A stretch of DNA of 9,781 nucleotides from Chloroflexota bacterium (GTDB taxonomy: Bacteria > Chloroflexota > Ktedonobacteria > Ktedonobacterales > Ktedonobacteraceae): contig VBHV01000289.1 in assembly GCA_005881995.1 (NCBI GenBank), forward strand, positions 1-9,781, given 5' to 3'. Position 1 is the stretch's first letter. The number at the start of each line of letters is the position of its first letter. Shown here piece by piece: positions 1-7,251 of the stretch. The notes beneath the pieces are model-generated. The model was given only the letters and a program-made list of their open reading frames with translations. It did not search any database and had not been told where the DNA came from. Made by a program: the position numbers and the translations under genes.

Positions 1-1
1 C

Positions 2-736
2 GGGGCCTTTGTGGACCTGGGAGGCGCGGACGGACTGGTGCATATCAGCCAGCTGGCCTGGAGTCGTGTCAACCATCCCAGTGAAGTACTCAAAGTCGGC
101 CAGGAGGTCGAAGTCCAGGTCTTGAGTGTCGATAAGGACAAAAAGAAGATCGCACTCTCCATTAAACGGGCGGAAGTTGATCCCTGGACCACCGTGGAGC
201 AACGCTACACCCCCGGCCAGGTCGTGACAGGCACCATTACCAAAATCGCGCCATTTGGAGCGTTCGCCCGCATAGAGGATGGCATCGAAGGATTGATTCA
301 CCTGTCGGAACTTACGCCCGGCATGGACCCGAAGGCCAACCTGCACGAGAACCAGCAACTCCAACTGCGCATCCTGCGTATCGATGCTGATCGTCGACGC
401 CTCGGATTGAGTTTGCGGCAAGCCGACGCACTCGATACCAAAGAGTCCGCGGCAGAATCTTCATCGACAGAAACTGGCGCATCCACCTCTTCAGGTGATA
501 TGATGATGTCATTAGAACAAACTTTGCCTCGCTCGGAAGAGACACAGGCAGAGAAAGAGGGTGGAACGTCTCGTCGTGAAGGGAAAGGTCGCGAACGCCC
601 GGAGCGAACTCCTGAAAATTCGCTTCTGAACAATATCGCTCTTGGCGATAATGGTGAAACCACAGCTATGGCTGAGGCCTTCCGCGCCGCAGCCCGCCAG
701 CGTTCTAAAGATGAGACGGAGGCGCCAGAAGAATAG
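2..736 (+). CDS. S1 RNA-binding domain protein, ribosomal protein S1-like (5' end cut off by window)
   Basis: The frame is open from the first bases, so the gene begins upstream of the window; 244 residues are visible. Two S1 (OB-fold) repeats can be read. The first, already under way at residue 1, carries [17 protein letters not shown] and [10 protein letters not shown], typical of S1 repeats that bind mRNA. The second, about residues 69-145, carries [28 protein letters not shown] and [10 protein letters not shown]. After that comes an acidic, Ser/Thr/Glu-rich tail with no recognisable fold, ending in a short helix-like [12 protein letters not shown] segment. Multi-repeat S1 proteins with disordered tails are usually 30S ribosomal protein S1 or close paralogues that help load mRNA on the ribosome. 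The number of upstream repeats cannot be seen, so another multi-S1 protein remains possible. The gene is separated from clpC by a hairpin and a separate promoter. Confidence 0.88.
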   Translation, partial: GAFVDLGGADGLVHISQLAWSRVNHPSEVLKVGQEVEVQVLSVDKDKKKIALSIKRAEVDPWTTVEQRYTPGQVVTGTITKIAPFGAFARIEDGIEGLIHLSELTPGMDPKANLHENQQLQLRILRIDADRRRLGLSLRQADALDTKESAAESSSTETGASTSSGDMMMSLEQTLPRSEETQAEKEGGTSRREGKGRERPERTPENSLLNNIALGDNGETTAMAEAFRAAARQRSKDETEAPEE

Positions 737-778
737 TTTTTTCTCGCAGGCCAATGTGTACTTGAACAGTTTATCGGG

Positions 779-824
779 CGACCTCCTGACTGCGTATACC
801 TGGTGTACAGCAGTCAGGAGGTCG
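779..824 (+). terminator. Perfect 15-bp hairpin downstream of the S1 gene
   Basis: Left arm 779-793 (CGACCTCCTGACTGC) and right arm 810-824 are perfect reverse complements. The 16-nt spacer can pair further (794-799 with 803-808, one G-U pair, bulged A at 809), giving a near-continuous stem of about 21 bp with a three-base loop. It starts 43 nt after the S1 stop codon. The following bases (ATTGTTTCAG) are only weakly T-rich, so this is an imperfect Rho-independent terminator. It could instead be an mRNA 3'-end stabiliser. The structure is seen directly; the function is inferred from its position between two separately promoted genes. Confidence 0.55.
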
Positions 825-891
825 ATTGTTTCAGAATAGAACTTGTCGTAATGCGTTTTTTTACCTGATGGGAGGGCTTTGAATGATTTCC

Positions 892-920
892 TTGACGCTT
901 CAAGATGCGTGTTGTAAGAT
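892..920 (+). promoter_or_regulatory. Sigma70-type promoter for clpC
   Basis: TTGACG (892-897) and TAAGAT (915-920) are separated by exactly 17 bp, close to the TTGACA/TATAAT consensus. The predicted start of transcription is near 927, giving a leader of about 70 nt before the GTG start at 996. A short inverted repeat, CTTGA-N4-TCAAG (891-904), covers the -35 box and could be an operator. I see no CIRCE element and no CtsR-type tandem heptamer near it. Confidence 0.6.
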
Positions 921-995
921 GAATTATGCTGTTTACCTGAGCATCACAGAGGGCGCGGTTCCACTCTCTGCCACTGAAAGGGGGGTGACAAACAG

Positions 996-1475
996 GTGAA
1001 CGATCGAGATAGGTTTGATAAGTTTACAGAGCGAGCCAGGAAGGTTTTGAGCCTGGCCCAAGAGGAAGCCCAACGCTTCCAACACAATTATATCGGCACG
1101 GAACATCTCTTACTCGGATTAGTGCGCGAGGGAGAGGGTGTTGCAGCCAAAGTATTGAGTAATCTGGGCGTTGAACTGAACAAGGTACGCAGCGCCGTTG
1201 AATTTATTATTGGACGTGGAGATCGCATTGTCCTTGGTGAAATCGGCCTGACTCCACGCGCCAAAAAGGTGATCGAGTTGGCCGTGGATGAAGCTCGTCG
1301 CCTGAATCATCAGAAGGTGAAGGCATCGCGGCTGGCGTGCTGGAAAGTTTGGGTGTCAACCTCGAAAAGGTACGCACACAGACCATTCAGGTACTCAGTC
1401 AGTCCGGCTCTCCACATGAGCGTGATGCAAAGCACTCAAAAACGCCCACTATTGACCAGATGGGTATCGATCTAA
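996..1475 (+). CDS. clpC: ClpC N-terminal fragment (frame broken by deletion)
   Basis: This is the start of a ClpC-type Hsp100 unfoldase. The GTG start is preceded by the purine-rich Shine-Dalgarno AAAGGGGGGTGA. Residues 1-105 match ClpC closely: DRFDKFTERARKVLSLAQEE, then the first Clp N repeat with YIGTEHLLLGLVREGEGVAA (about residues 32-51), then the start of the second repeat, LTPRAKKVIELAVDEARRLN. After His105 (1308-1310) about 13 expected codons of the second repeat are missing and the frame is lost. The last 54 residues, to the TAA at 1473-1475, are out-of-frame noise. The true ClpC frame resumes at 1313 and continues in the next entry. The N domain normally docks adaptors and substrates. 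As written, this product would be a non-functional stub. The lesion may be genuine or a sequencing or assembly error. Confidence 0.8.
   Translation: MNDRDRFDKFTERARKVLSLAQEEAQRFQHNYIGTEHLLLGLVREGEGVAAKVLSNLGVELNKVRSAVEFIIGRGDRIVLGEIGLTPRAKKVIELAVDEARRLNHQKVKASRLACWKVWVSTSKRYAHRPFRYSVSPALHMSVMQSTQKRPLLTRWVSI
1308..1316 (+). other. clpC: clpC deletion junction, about 40 nt missing
   Basis: Upstream of the junction the reading frame gives RRLNH. Downstream, from 1313 in another frame, it gives [20 protein letters not shown]. In intact ClpC proteins these blocks are joined by a conserved stretch like the one in the first repeat at about 1089-1130 (YIGTEHLLLGLVR). Thirteen codons plus one base, about 40 nt, are therefore absent, which accounts exactly for the frame change. 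The first Clp repeat in this gene contains the equivalent sequence, so misassembly between two similar repeats is one possible cause. Confidence 0.75.
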
Positions 1476-3493
1476 CTGCCTCTGCGCGCGCCGGTACGCT
1501 TGATCCCGTCATCGGGCGGCATCAAGAGATCGAGCGGGTCATCCAGATTCTCTCGCGACGCACCAAGAACAATCCCGCGCTCATCGGTGAGCCGGGTGTT
1601 GGTAAATCCGCTATCGTCGAAGGCCTGGCCCAGCGACTCATCGCTGGTGAAGTGCCGGAAACGCTCGCGGGTAAGCGTTTGCTCACCCTCGATGTCGGCT
1701 CATTGGTGGCTGGCACCAAGTATCGCGGTGAGTTTGAGGAGCGTCTCAAAAAGATCATCGAAGAGATCCGCAATAGCCGGGACTGCATCATCTTTATTGA
1801 TGAAGTGCATACCCTGGTTGGCGCAGGCGCTGCCGAGGGTGCAGTTGATGCCGCTAATATTCTCAAACCCGCGCTGGCTCGCGGCGAACTCCAGTGCATC
1901 GGCGCAACCACGCTGGATGAATACCGCAAGTACATCGAGCGCGACGCCGCCCTGCAGCGCCGCTTCCAGGAAGTCATCGTCCGTGAACCATCCATCGAGG
2001 AGACATTGGAAATCCTCAAAGGCATTCGCGAACGCTACGAGACGCACCACCGCCTGACCATCACCGATGAGGCCCTCAAAGCCGCTACCGAGATGGCCAG
2101 CCGCTACATCACCGATCGCTTCATGCCCGACAAGGCTATTGACCTGATCGATGAAGCAGCCAGCCGTGTGCGCATGCAGAACTCGCTCGCGCCCCTCAAC
2201 CTCAAAGAGGCCATGAAGGGCTTAGAGTCCGTCCTGCGTGAAAAAGAGCAGGCCATTCAGCAGCAAGAGTACGAACTGGCGGCTGAATTGCGCGACCGCG
2301 AGGTCAAACTGCGCGACCGCATCGCCAAACTGGAGTCCGGCTGGCACCGCGAACGCGGCAGCGAGAAGCCTTCGGTTGGTGAAGAGGAGATCGCCCAGAT
2401 CGTCTCGATGTGGACCGGTATCCCCGTTATGCGCATCGCCCAGGAAGAGTCCCAGCGCCTGCTTCAGATGGAAGAATCTTTGCATGGTCGTGTCATCGCG
2501 CAGAACGAAGCTATTGAGAAGATCGCTCGCGCTGTGCGCCGCGCCCGCGCCGGTCTGAAAGACCCCAAACGTCCCATCGGCTCATTCATCTTCATGGGAC
2601 CCACGGGTGTCGGTAAGACCGAACTGGCAAAGGCCCTGGCCGAGTTTGTGTTCGGAAGCGAAGAAGCCCTCATCAAAATTGACATGTCGGAGTTCATGGA
2701 GCGTCACGCGGCAGCCCGTCTCGTTGGCGCGCCTCCCGGATATGTCGGTTACGAAGAAGGCGGCCAGCTCACCGAGGCAGTACGCCGTAAGTCCTACAGC
2801 GTCATCCTGCTGGACGAGATCGAAAAGGCTCATCCTGACGTGTTCAACATGCTGCTCCAGATTCTGGAAGACGGCAAGTTGACCGACGCCAAAGGCCGCA
2901 CGGTGGACTTCCGCAACACCATCGTCATCATGACCTCCAACGTTGGCGCAAGCCTTCTGAACAAAGAAGCCTCCATCGGCTTCAAACAGTCGGCGGATAA
3001 GGCCAGAGCCAATCAGAATGAGTACGAGTCGATGAAGAGCAAGGTACTCGGCGAACTGAAGAACACCTTCAAACCCGAGTTCTTGAACCGTATCGATGAA
3101 GTTATCGGTTTCCATTCGCTGCGCATCGAAGAGATGTACTCGATAGTCGAACTACTGTTGAAGCGTGTACGCGTTCAGCTGACCGAGCAACAACTGGAAC
3201 TGGTTGTACCTCCGGCAACGAAGGACTTCCTGATCGACAAAGGTTTCGATCCCCAGTACGGCGCTCGCCCGCTGCGCCGCACCATTCAGCGTATGGTCGA
3301 AGACCCCCTGGCGGAAGGATTGCTGGAAGGCAAATTCCATCCGGGTGATCTCGTCGAAGCAGTAGTGATTGACGACGACCTGGTCTTGCAGGTGCGCAAC
3401 CGCATCGAACAGTTGCCATCGCCCAGCCTGCCAGAACCGCCTGAAGCGGCCCTCTCGGCTGGCGGCGAAAGCAGCAGCGAAGCGCAGGGCTAA
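1337..3493 (+). CDS. clpC: ClpC-type AAA+ unfoldase, main body (separated from its N-terminus)
   Basis: This frame encodes nearly all of ClpC, the ATP-driven unfoldase that feeds proteins to the ClpP peptidase. ClpC sequence is readable from 1313; the GTG at 1337 is only the first available start and lacks a well-placed ribosome binding site. ATG 1460, just before the upstream fragment's stop, is an alternative for re-initiation. First AAA+ domain: Walker A GEPGVGKS (1586-1609) and Walker B CIIFIDE (1784-1804). A coiled UVR-like middle region lies around 2236-2330 ([20 protein letters not shown]). Second AAA+ domain: Walker A GPTGVGKT (2597-2620) and Walker [14 protein letters not shown] (from 2801). 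An SIGF loop after TSNVGA is the ClpP-contact tripeptide found in ClpC/ClpA. The C-terminal [20 protein letters not shown] is typical. With the missing 40 nt restored, the whole gene would encode about 845 residues, normal for ClpC. As it stands, a protein lacking the N domain could be made only by internal initiation. Confidence 0.93.
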   Translation: MLESLGVNLEKVRTQTIQVLSQSGSPHERDAKHSKTPTIDQMGIDLTASARAGTLDPVIGRHQEIERVIQILSRRTKNNPALIGEPGVGKSAIVEGLAQRLIAGEVPETLAGKRLLTLDVGSLVAGTKYRGEFEERLKKIIEEIRNSRDCIIFIDEVHTLVGAGAAEGAVDAANILKPALARGELQCIGATTLDEYRKYIERDAALQRRFQEVIVREPSIEETLEILKGIRERYETHHRLTITDEALKAATEMASRYITDRFMPDKAIDLIDEAASRVRMQNSLAPLNLKEAMKGLESVLREKEQAIQQQEYELAAELRDREVKLRDRIAKLESGWHRERGSEKPSVGEEEIAQIVSMWTGIPVMRIAQEESQRLLQMEESLHGRVIAQNEAIEKIARAVRRARAGLKDPKRPIGSFIFMGPTGVGKTELAKALAEFVFGSEEALIKIDMSEFMERHAAARLVGAPPGYVGYEEGGQLTEAVRRKSYSVILLDEIEKAHPDVFNMLLQILEDGKLTDAKGRTVDFRNTIVIMTSNVGASLLNKEASIGFKQSADKARANQNEYESMKSKVLGELKNTFKPEFLNRIDEVIGFHSLRIEEMYSIVELLLKRVRVQLTEQQLELVVPPATKDFLIDKGFDPQYGARPLRRTIQRMVEDPLAEGLLEGKFHPGDLVEAVVIDDDLVLQVRNRIEQLPSPSLPEPPEAALSAGGESSSEAQG

Positions 3494-3506
3494 TATTGTT
3501 ATGCTT

Positions 3507-3536
3507 GTAGGGGCGCGATTCATCGCGCCTCATACA
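3507..3536 (+). repeat. Palindromic repeat unit directly after clpC
   Basis: GGCGCGAT (3512-3519) and ATCGCGCC (3522-3529) form an 8-bp stem within GTAGGGGCGCG...CGCGCCTCATAC. It starts 13 nt after the clpC stop and may also act as a 3'-end hairpin, although no T-tract follows. It has the same GTAGGGGCG...CGCC design as the larger units that follow, so I read it as one member of a dispersed palindromic repeat family. Confidence 0.6.
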
Positions 3537-3540
3537 TACA

Positions 3541-3662
3541 CATACATAACCAGGGCGACCGCGAGGGTCGCCCGTACCCTACACGAAGCGGCTCGCTCCA
3601 TCCGTATATGGTACGGGCGACCCTCGCGGTCGCCCTGGTTATGGTCGCCCTGGTTATGTATG
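3541..3662. repeat. Large inverted repeat (arms of 34-38 bp) with a 15-bp tandem duplication
   Basis: Arm 3545-3578 is the perfect reverse complement of 3610-3643 (34 bp), with a 31-nt spacer (3579-3609). Each arm is itself a hairpin: GGGCGACC/GGTCGCCC with a 5-nt loop at 3553-3573 and again at 3615-3635. On the right the 15-mer GTCGCCCTGGTTATG occurs twice in tandem (3629-3643 and 3644-3658). Counting the outer copy, the complement extends to 3541 on the left and 3662 on the right, so the original arms were at least 38 bp. There is no transposase and no coding content. It resembles a small non-autonomous palindromic element inserted in inverted pairs, and it probably blocks transcriptional read-through from clpC to radA. 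It extends to within 36 nt of the radA start. Confidence 0.85.
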
Positions 3663-3697
3663 AAAATCCTGCAAAATTCACCCTATTTGGATTTCTT

Positions 3698-5047
3698 ATG
3701 CCAAAAACACGTACCAAATACATCTGCCAGCAGTGCGGTGGGGAACAGAGTAAGTGGGTAGGCAAATGCCCCGACTGCGGCGCGTGGAACACCCTGGAGG
3801 AAGTGGCGGAGCTTCCCCAAAGCCCTGCCCAACAACGCCGGCAAACTCTCCTGGGGAATACTTCGCCGCTCGCCCAGGGAACCATCACGCCCGTCGTTCT
3901 ACCAGAGATCAAACCACTCGCGCAGGGACGTATCTCCGTTGGCTATCCTGAAATGGACCGCGTACTCGGAGGCGGCCTCGTGGCAGGTTCACTCACCTTG
4001 ATCGGCGGCGAACCCGGTATTGGTAAGTCTACGCTGCTCCTACAGGTTGCCGGAAACATCGCCAAAACCGCCGGGTCGGTCCTCTACGTTTCAGGCGAAG
4101 AGTCCATTGAACAGGTTAAGATGCGCGCCGAACGCCTCGAGATCACCGGTGAGCAACTGTACCTGCTCGCCTCTATTGAGATGGACATCATCGCGGAGGC
4201 CGTAGGGCGTACGAAACCTGCGCTGGTCATCATCGATTCTATTCAGACGACCTTATCCAGCCATCTCACCTCTGCACCCGGCAGTATTAGCCAGGTGCGC
4301 GAATGCACCCTGCAGCTCATGCAACTGGCCAAAAGCACGCATACCCCGATCTTTATCATCGGGCATGTCACCAAAGAAGGCACCGTCGCCGGGCCAAAGG
4401 CGTTAGAGCATATAGCCGACGCCGTTCTCTACCTTGAGGGCGAGCGCTATCATACCTACCGCCTGCTGCGCGGCGTCAAAAACCGCTTTGGAGCCACACA
4501 CGAGGTCGGCGTCTTCGAGATGCATGGAGACGGGCTGGCGGAAGTCCCCAATCCCTCCGCCGTCTTCCTGGCTGATCGTGCCGCCGGAGCCACAGGGTCT
4601 GCCGTCGTGGTCAGCATGGAGGGAACGCGCCCCATTCTTGTCGAGGTACAGGCGCTCGTTATTCCCAGCAACTTCGGCAATCCACGCTGCAACACCAACG
4701 GCATCGAATACAGTCGCCTGCTCATGCTGCTGGCCGTTCTCACCAAACGGGTCGGGCTGGGCGTCAACAATGACGATGTCCATGCCCATGTCGGCGGCGG
4801 CAAAAACATCGCGCCCGATATGGCCTTGATCGGCGAAGTCGGCCTTTCAGGAGAACTACGCGCCGTCAATCGGCTCACTCTGCGCGTGCGAGAAGCCGCC
4901 AAACTGGGCTTCAAGCGCTGCATCATTCCAAAGGCCGGGGGAGGCGTGAAGGTCAGCGCCGAATTGGAGAATTCGGGGTTACCGGCAGATTTCAAAATCT
5001 TCGCCGCCAGTTCACTTGCAGTAGCTTTGGAAGTTGCGCTACACTAG
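3698..5047 (+). CDS. radA: DNA repair protein RadA (Sms)
   Basis: RadA is a RecA-like, DNA-dependent ATPase that drives branch migration during recombination and fork repair. The 449-residue product from ATG 3698 has the family's normal length and begins with the typical MPKTRTKYICQQCG. Four-cysteine zinc finger: Cys10, Cys13, Cys24 and Cys27. Walker A GEPGIGKST at residues 104-112 (Lys110); Walker B ALVIIDS with Asp180; the RadA-specific KNRFG motif at 261-265. A C-terminal Lon-like domain runs from about residue 285, with NDDVHAHVGGGKNIAPDMA. The frame is open further upstream to ATG 3608, but that extension is translated palindromic repeat (hydrophobic VRATLAVALVMVALVM) and is rejected; ATG 3656 is also in frame but lies in the repeat. 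The ribosome binding site for 3698 is weak (TTTGGA). The position after clpC matches Bacillus-type gene order. Confidence 0.95.
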   Translation: MPKTRTKYICQQCGGEQSKWVGKCPDCGAWNTLEEVAELPQSPAQQRRQTLLGNTSPLAQGTITPVVLPEIKPLAQGRISVGYPEMDRVLGGGLVAGSLTLIGGEPGIGKSTLLLQVAGNIAKTAGSVLYVSGEESIEQVKMRAERLEITGEQLYLLASIEMDIIAEAVGRTKPALVIIDSIQTTLSSHLTSAPGSISQVRECTLQLMQLAKSTHTPIFIIGHVTKEGTVAGPKALEHIADAVLYLEGERYHTYRLLRGVKNRFGATHEVGVFEMHGDGLAEVPNPSAVFLADRAAGATGSAVVVSMEGTRPILVEVQALVIPSNFGNPRCNTNGIEYSRLLMLLAVLTKRVGLGVNNDDVHAHVGGGKNIAPDMALIGEVGLSGELRAVNRLTLRVREAAKLGFKRCIIPKAGGGVKVSAELENSGLPADFKIFAASSLAVALEVALH

Positions 5048-5402
5048 TATGTAGGAGCGTTTCCCAAACTGCTCTCGCGCAGTCTGCGTAGGCATTAATC
5101 GTGTAGTAACCTACTCCATATAGTACCAGGTGCAGAAAGCACAGGTTGCTATTGATTCCTACGCCGGAAAGTTGTATACTCCATATTCGACATATAGAAT
5201 TTTTTCGGCTATATGGGCGCGTTTTCTGGTAGTAATCTGTTCGATACCCCGCGTGGATATCTTGATACTGGTGGGTCAGGCAACATCACTTGCTATTATC
5301 ATTTATTGTTATCATCATCGACCTTGCCCACTTGTCCTACCTCAGGCCGCCCCTCACTGGCGCAACGTCGCTAACGATTGCGCCGTTTTGGAGGATGAAG
5401 GG
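5048..5402 (+). other. 355-bp intergenic region between radA and the PIN/TRAM gene
   Basis: No convincing gene is present. The PIN/TRAM frame stays open back to GTG 5130, but that stretch gives a nondescript peptide and is not conserved-looking. The region holds a promoter (5152-5180, separate entry), a possible extended -10 (TGCTATTAT, 5291-5299) without a clear -35, a 10-bp direct repeat TACTCCATAT (5112-5121 and 5177-5186), and inverted CCATATAG/CTATATGG copies (5116-5123 and 5209-5216). A small hairpin ACTGC-N6-GCAGT lies just after radA but has no T-tract. In Bacillus, disA sits at this point; no trace of it is readable. Confidence 0.6.
5152..5180 (+). promoter_or_regulatory. Sigma70-type promoter for the yacL-ispD-ispF run
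   Basis: TTGATT (5152-5157) and TATACT (5175-5180) are spaced 17 bp apart. Transcription would begin near 5187, leaving a leader of roughly 215 nt before ATG 5403. I see no known riboswitch in that leader. It would drive the PIN/TRAM gene and, by tight spacing, ispD and ispF. Confidence 0.5.
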
Positions 5403-6548
5403 ATGTCTGTCAAATCTATTGCCCGCATTGTCGGGTCCGTGCTAACGCTAGCCGTTGCCGTTGCTCTGTACTTTTTCGACCATGAGTTGATCATGAACTT
5501 CTGGTGGTTTATTGGTATCTCCGCGGCAGCAGTCATTATCGCTTTCCTTATCACACCGTACATCACGGTTATTCCCTATCACTGGATGCGTGAGACCTCC
5601 GTCAGTGACCTCATCGCGGCAGTTTTAGGACTTATCGTCGGCCTCATCATTTCGGTGCTCTTGTTTGTTCCATTATCAAACCTGCCCTCGAACTTCGGGC
5701 GTATACTCCCCTTTGTCGCCGCTATCGTTTTCAGCTTTCTCGGCGTTGCCCTGGGCGTACAGCGCAAAAACGATGTCGCGCACCTCTTCCAGGCGGGATT
5801 TTTCCCGCGCCGCAACCGTGACCGAGACCGGGACGAGGAGCGCGAGAAGGAAGTTCGCGCGGGGCGCGACAAAGCCTCAACCAATCAAGTTGAACCCTCT
5901 ACGCAGATTCTCCTTGATACCAGCGCCATCATCGACGGGCGCATCGCCGACATCAGCCAGACGGGTTTCATCTCCGGCACCCTGGTTGTCCCGCGCTTCG
6001 TTCTGAATGAACTCCAGCATATTGCCGATTCCGCCGATACCATGCGGCGCAATCGCGGCAGACGTGGACTGGAGATGCTCAACCGCCTGCAAAAAGACTC
6101 CTCTGTTCCCATCGAGTTTCCAGAGGTGGAGATAGAAGGCGTGGCCGAGGTCGATGGCAAGCTGGTCAAGATGGCGCGCAATCTGCATTGCCCGATCATC
6201 ACCAACGACTTCAATCTCAACCGCGTGGCTGAACTGCAAGGGGTCAAGGTCCTCAATATCAACGAGCTGGCAAATGCAGTCAAACCCGTCCTGCTGCCTG
6301 GCGAGGACATCTACATCAAAATTATGCAGGATGGCAAAGAACTCGGTCAGGGCGTTGGATACCTGGACGATGGTACCATGATCGTCGTCGAGGGTGGCCG
6401 CCAGTATATGGGATCAACCATCGAGGTCTCCGTCACGCGCGTGCTACAAACCGTCGCGGGCCGCATGATCTTCGCCCACCCGAAGCAGCAGGGGCTTTCC
6501 AATCCCGCACCACAGCCGCCGCCGTCTTTCAAACAAAAGCAATATTGA
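5403..6548 (+). CDS. YacL-like membrane protein with PIN and TRAM domains
   Basis: This encodes a membrane-anchored PIN-domain nuclease-like protein. ATG 5403 is chosen because GGAGG (5390-5394) sits 8 nt upstream; the product is 381 residues. Four transmembrane helices are readable at about 5-25, 33-55, 69-91 and 100-119, followed by a highly charged linker (RRNRDRDRDEEREKE). The PIN domain (about 168-295) has the acidic residues expected for metal binding: Asp172 in LLDTSAIIDG (also Asp178), Glu203 in VLNELQ, Asp251 in DGKLVKMA and Asp269 in ITNDFNLN. A TRAM domain (about 301-357, EDIYIKIMQDGKELGQGVGY) suggests RNA binding. This is the architecture of Bacillus YacL, which also lies between radA and ispD. 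The physiological substrate of the family is not well established. ispD begins 4 nt after the stop codon. Confidence 0.92.
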   Translation: MSVKSIARIVGSVLTLAVAVALYFFDHELIMNFWWFIGISAAAVIIAFLITPYITVIPYHWMRETSVSDLIAAVLGLIVGLIISVLLFVPLSNLPSNFGRILPFVAAIVFSFLGVALGVQRKNDVAHLFQAGFFPRRNRDRDRDEEREKEVRAGRDKASTNQVEPSTQILLDTSAIIDGRIADISQTGFISGTLVVPRFVLNELQHIADSADTMRRNRGRRGLEMLNRLQKDSSVPIEFPEVEIEGVAEVDGKLVKMARNLHCPIITNDFNLNRVAELQGVKVLNINELANAVKPVLLPGEDIYIKIMQDGKELGQGVGYLDDGTMIVVEGGRQYMGSTIEVSVTRVLQTVAGRMIFAHPKQQGLSNPAPQPPPSFKQKQY

Positions 6549-6552
6549 TGAG

Positions 6553-7251
6553 ATGCAGAATACATCCGCAGCGCTGATCGTCGCCGCCGGTTCCAGTCGC
6601 CGCATGCAAGGACACGACAAGCTCTGGATGCCCCTGGCTGGGCGACTCACCCTGGCACGCACGATTGATGTATTCGACGCCTCACCCCTCGTTGATCGTA
6701 TCGTGCTGATTGTACATGCCGAGCGTATCACTGACGCTGCTGCGCTCTGCCAGCAAGAAGGCTGGCGCAAAATTGCCGGCATCGTCACCGGTGGGCCACG
6801 CCGCCAGGACTCCGTGCGCATAGGACTCGACGCCCTGGCCAAAATCGCCCCCGGCAGCCAGTGGGTCATGATCCAGGACGGCGCGCGCCCACTCGTTACC
6901 CCCGCCATCCTGGAAGCCGGCTTGATAGCCGCCCAGGAACACCAGGCCGCCATTGCCGCCGTTCCTATCAAGGACACCATCAAACATGTCGAGCACGGCT
7001 TTGTCCATGCAACCATTGATCGCTCACTCCATTGGGCCGTCCAAACCCCGCAGGTCTTCTCATTCCCGCTCATTCACCAGGCTTATTCTACACTGCACAC
7101 GCAGGTAGAGGTAACCGATGACGCGGCCCTGCTCGAACAACAGGGACTCCAGGTGGCGGTTTTTCCCGGCTCCTATGCCAATATCAAGATCACCACGCAG
7201 GAAGATGTACTGATCGCGGAAGCGCTCATCAAAGGATCAGGCACGCTATGA
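6553..7251 (+). CDS. ispD: 2-C-methyl-D-erythritol 4-phosphate cytidylyltransferase
   Basis: IspD joins CTP and 2-C-methyl-D-erythritol 4-phosphate to give CDP-methylerythritol in the MEP route to isoprenoids; it is a cytosolic enzyme. The 232-residue product has the normal family length. Nucleotide-binding loop: ALIVAAGSSRRM (residues 7-18), followed by Lys23. Further motifs are VTGGPRRQDSV (78-88), DGARP (109-113), DRS with Arg157, TPQVF (165-169), TDD (188-190) and NIK with Lys212. These line up with the residues known to bind CTP and substrate in the E. coli enzyme. The ATG at 6553 lies 4 nt after the PIN/TRAM stop, and the stop codon overlaps the ispF start (ATGA), so translation is probably coupled. 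No strong separate Shine-Dalgarno is visible. Confidence 0.96.
   Translation: MQNTSAALIVAAGSSRRMQGHDKLWMPLAGRLTLARTIDVFDASPLVDRIVLIVHAERITDAAALCQQEGWRKIAGIVTGGPRRQDSVRIGLDALAKIAPGSQWVMIQDGARPLVTPAILEAGLIAAQEHQAAIAAVPIKDTIKHVEHGFVHATIDRSLHWAVQTPQVFSFPLIHQAYSTLHTQVEVTDDAALLEQQGLQVAVFPGSYANIKITTQEDVLIAEALIKGSGTL

Noticed and set aside
642..839. Small plus-strand frame across the S1 gene end and hairpin
   Set aside because: It overlaps the S1 tail out of frame, has no family signature and ends just past the hairpin.
840..995. CIRCE, CtsR or canonical HspR operator before clpC
   Set aside because: No TTAGCACTC-N9-GAGTGCTAA, tandem GGTCAAA heptamers or CTTGAGT-N7-ACTCAAG were found; only the shorter CTTGA-N4-TCAAG repeat is present.
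1290..1330. Programmed ribosomal frameshift in clpC
   Set aside because: A frameshift site would keep all the amino acids; here about 13 conserved codons are physically missing and no slippery heptamer is present at the junction.
1500..2057. 185-codon open frame within clpC
   Set aside because: It overlaps the first AAA+ domain in another frame and gives Ser/Arg-rich noise typical of GC-rich shadow frames.
3507..3662. CRISPR array
   Set aside because: There are only two or three repeats, they are inverted or abutting rather than regularly spaced, and there are no spacers of equal length and no cas genes.
4456..4995. Minus-strand open frame inside radA
   Set aside because: It lies antisense to the conserved Lon-like part of RadA, with no ribosome binding site and no recognisable domain.
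5130..5402. N-terminal extension of the PIN/TRAM protein from GTG 5130
   Set aside because: The extra residues show no family features and cross the likely promoter, and ATG 5403 has a proper GGAGG eight bases upstream.
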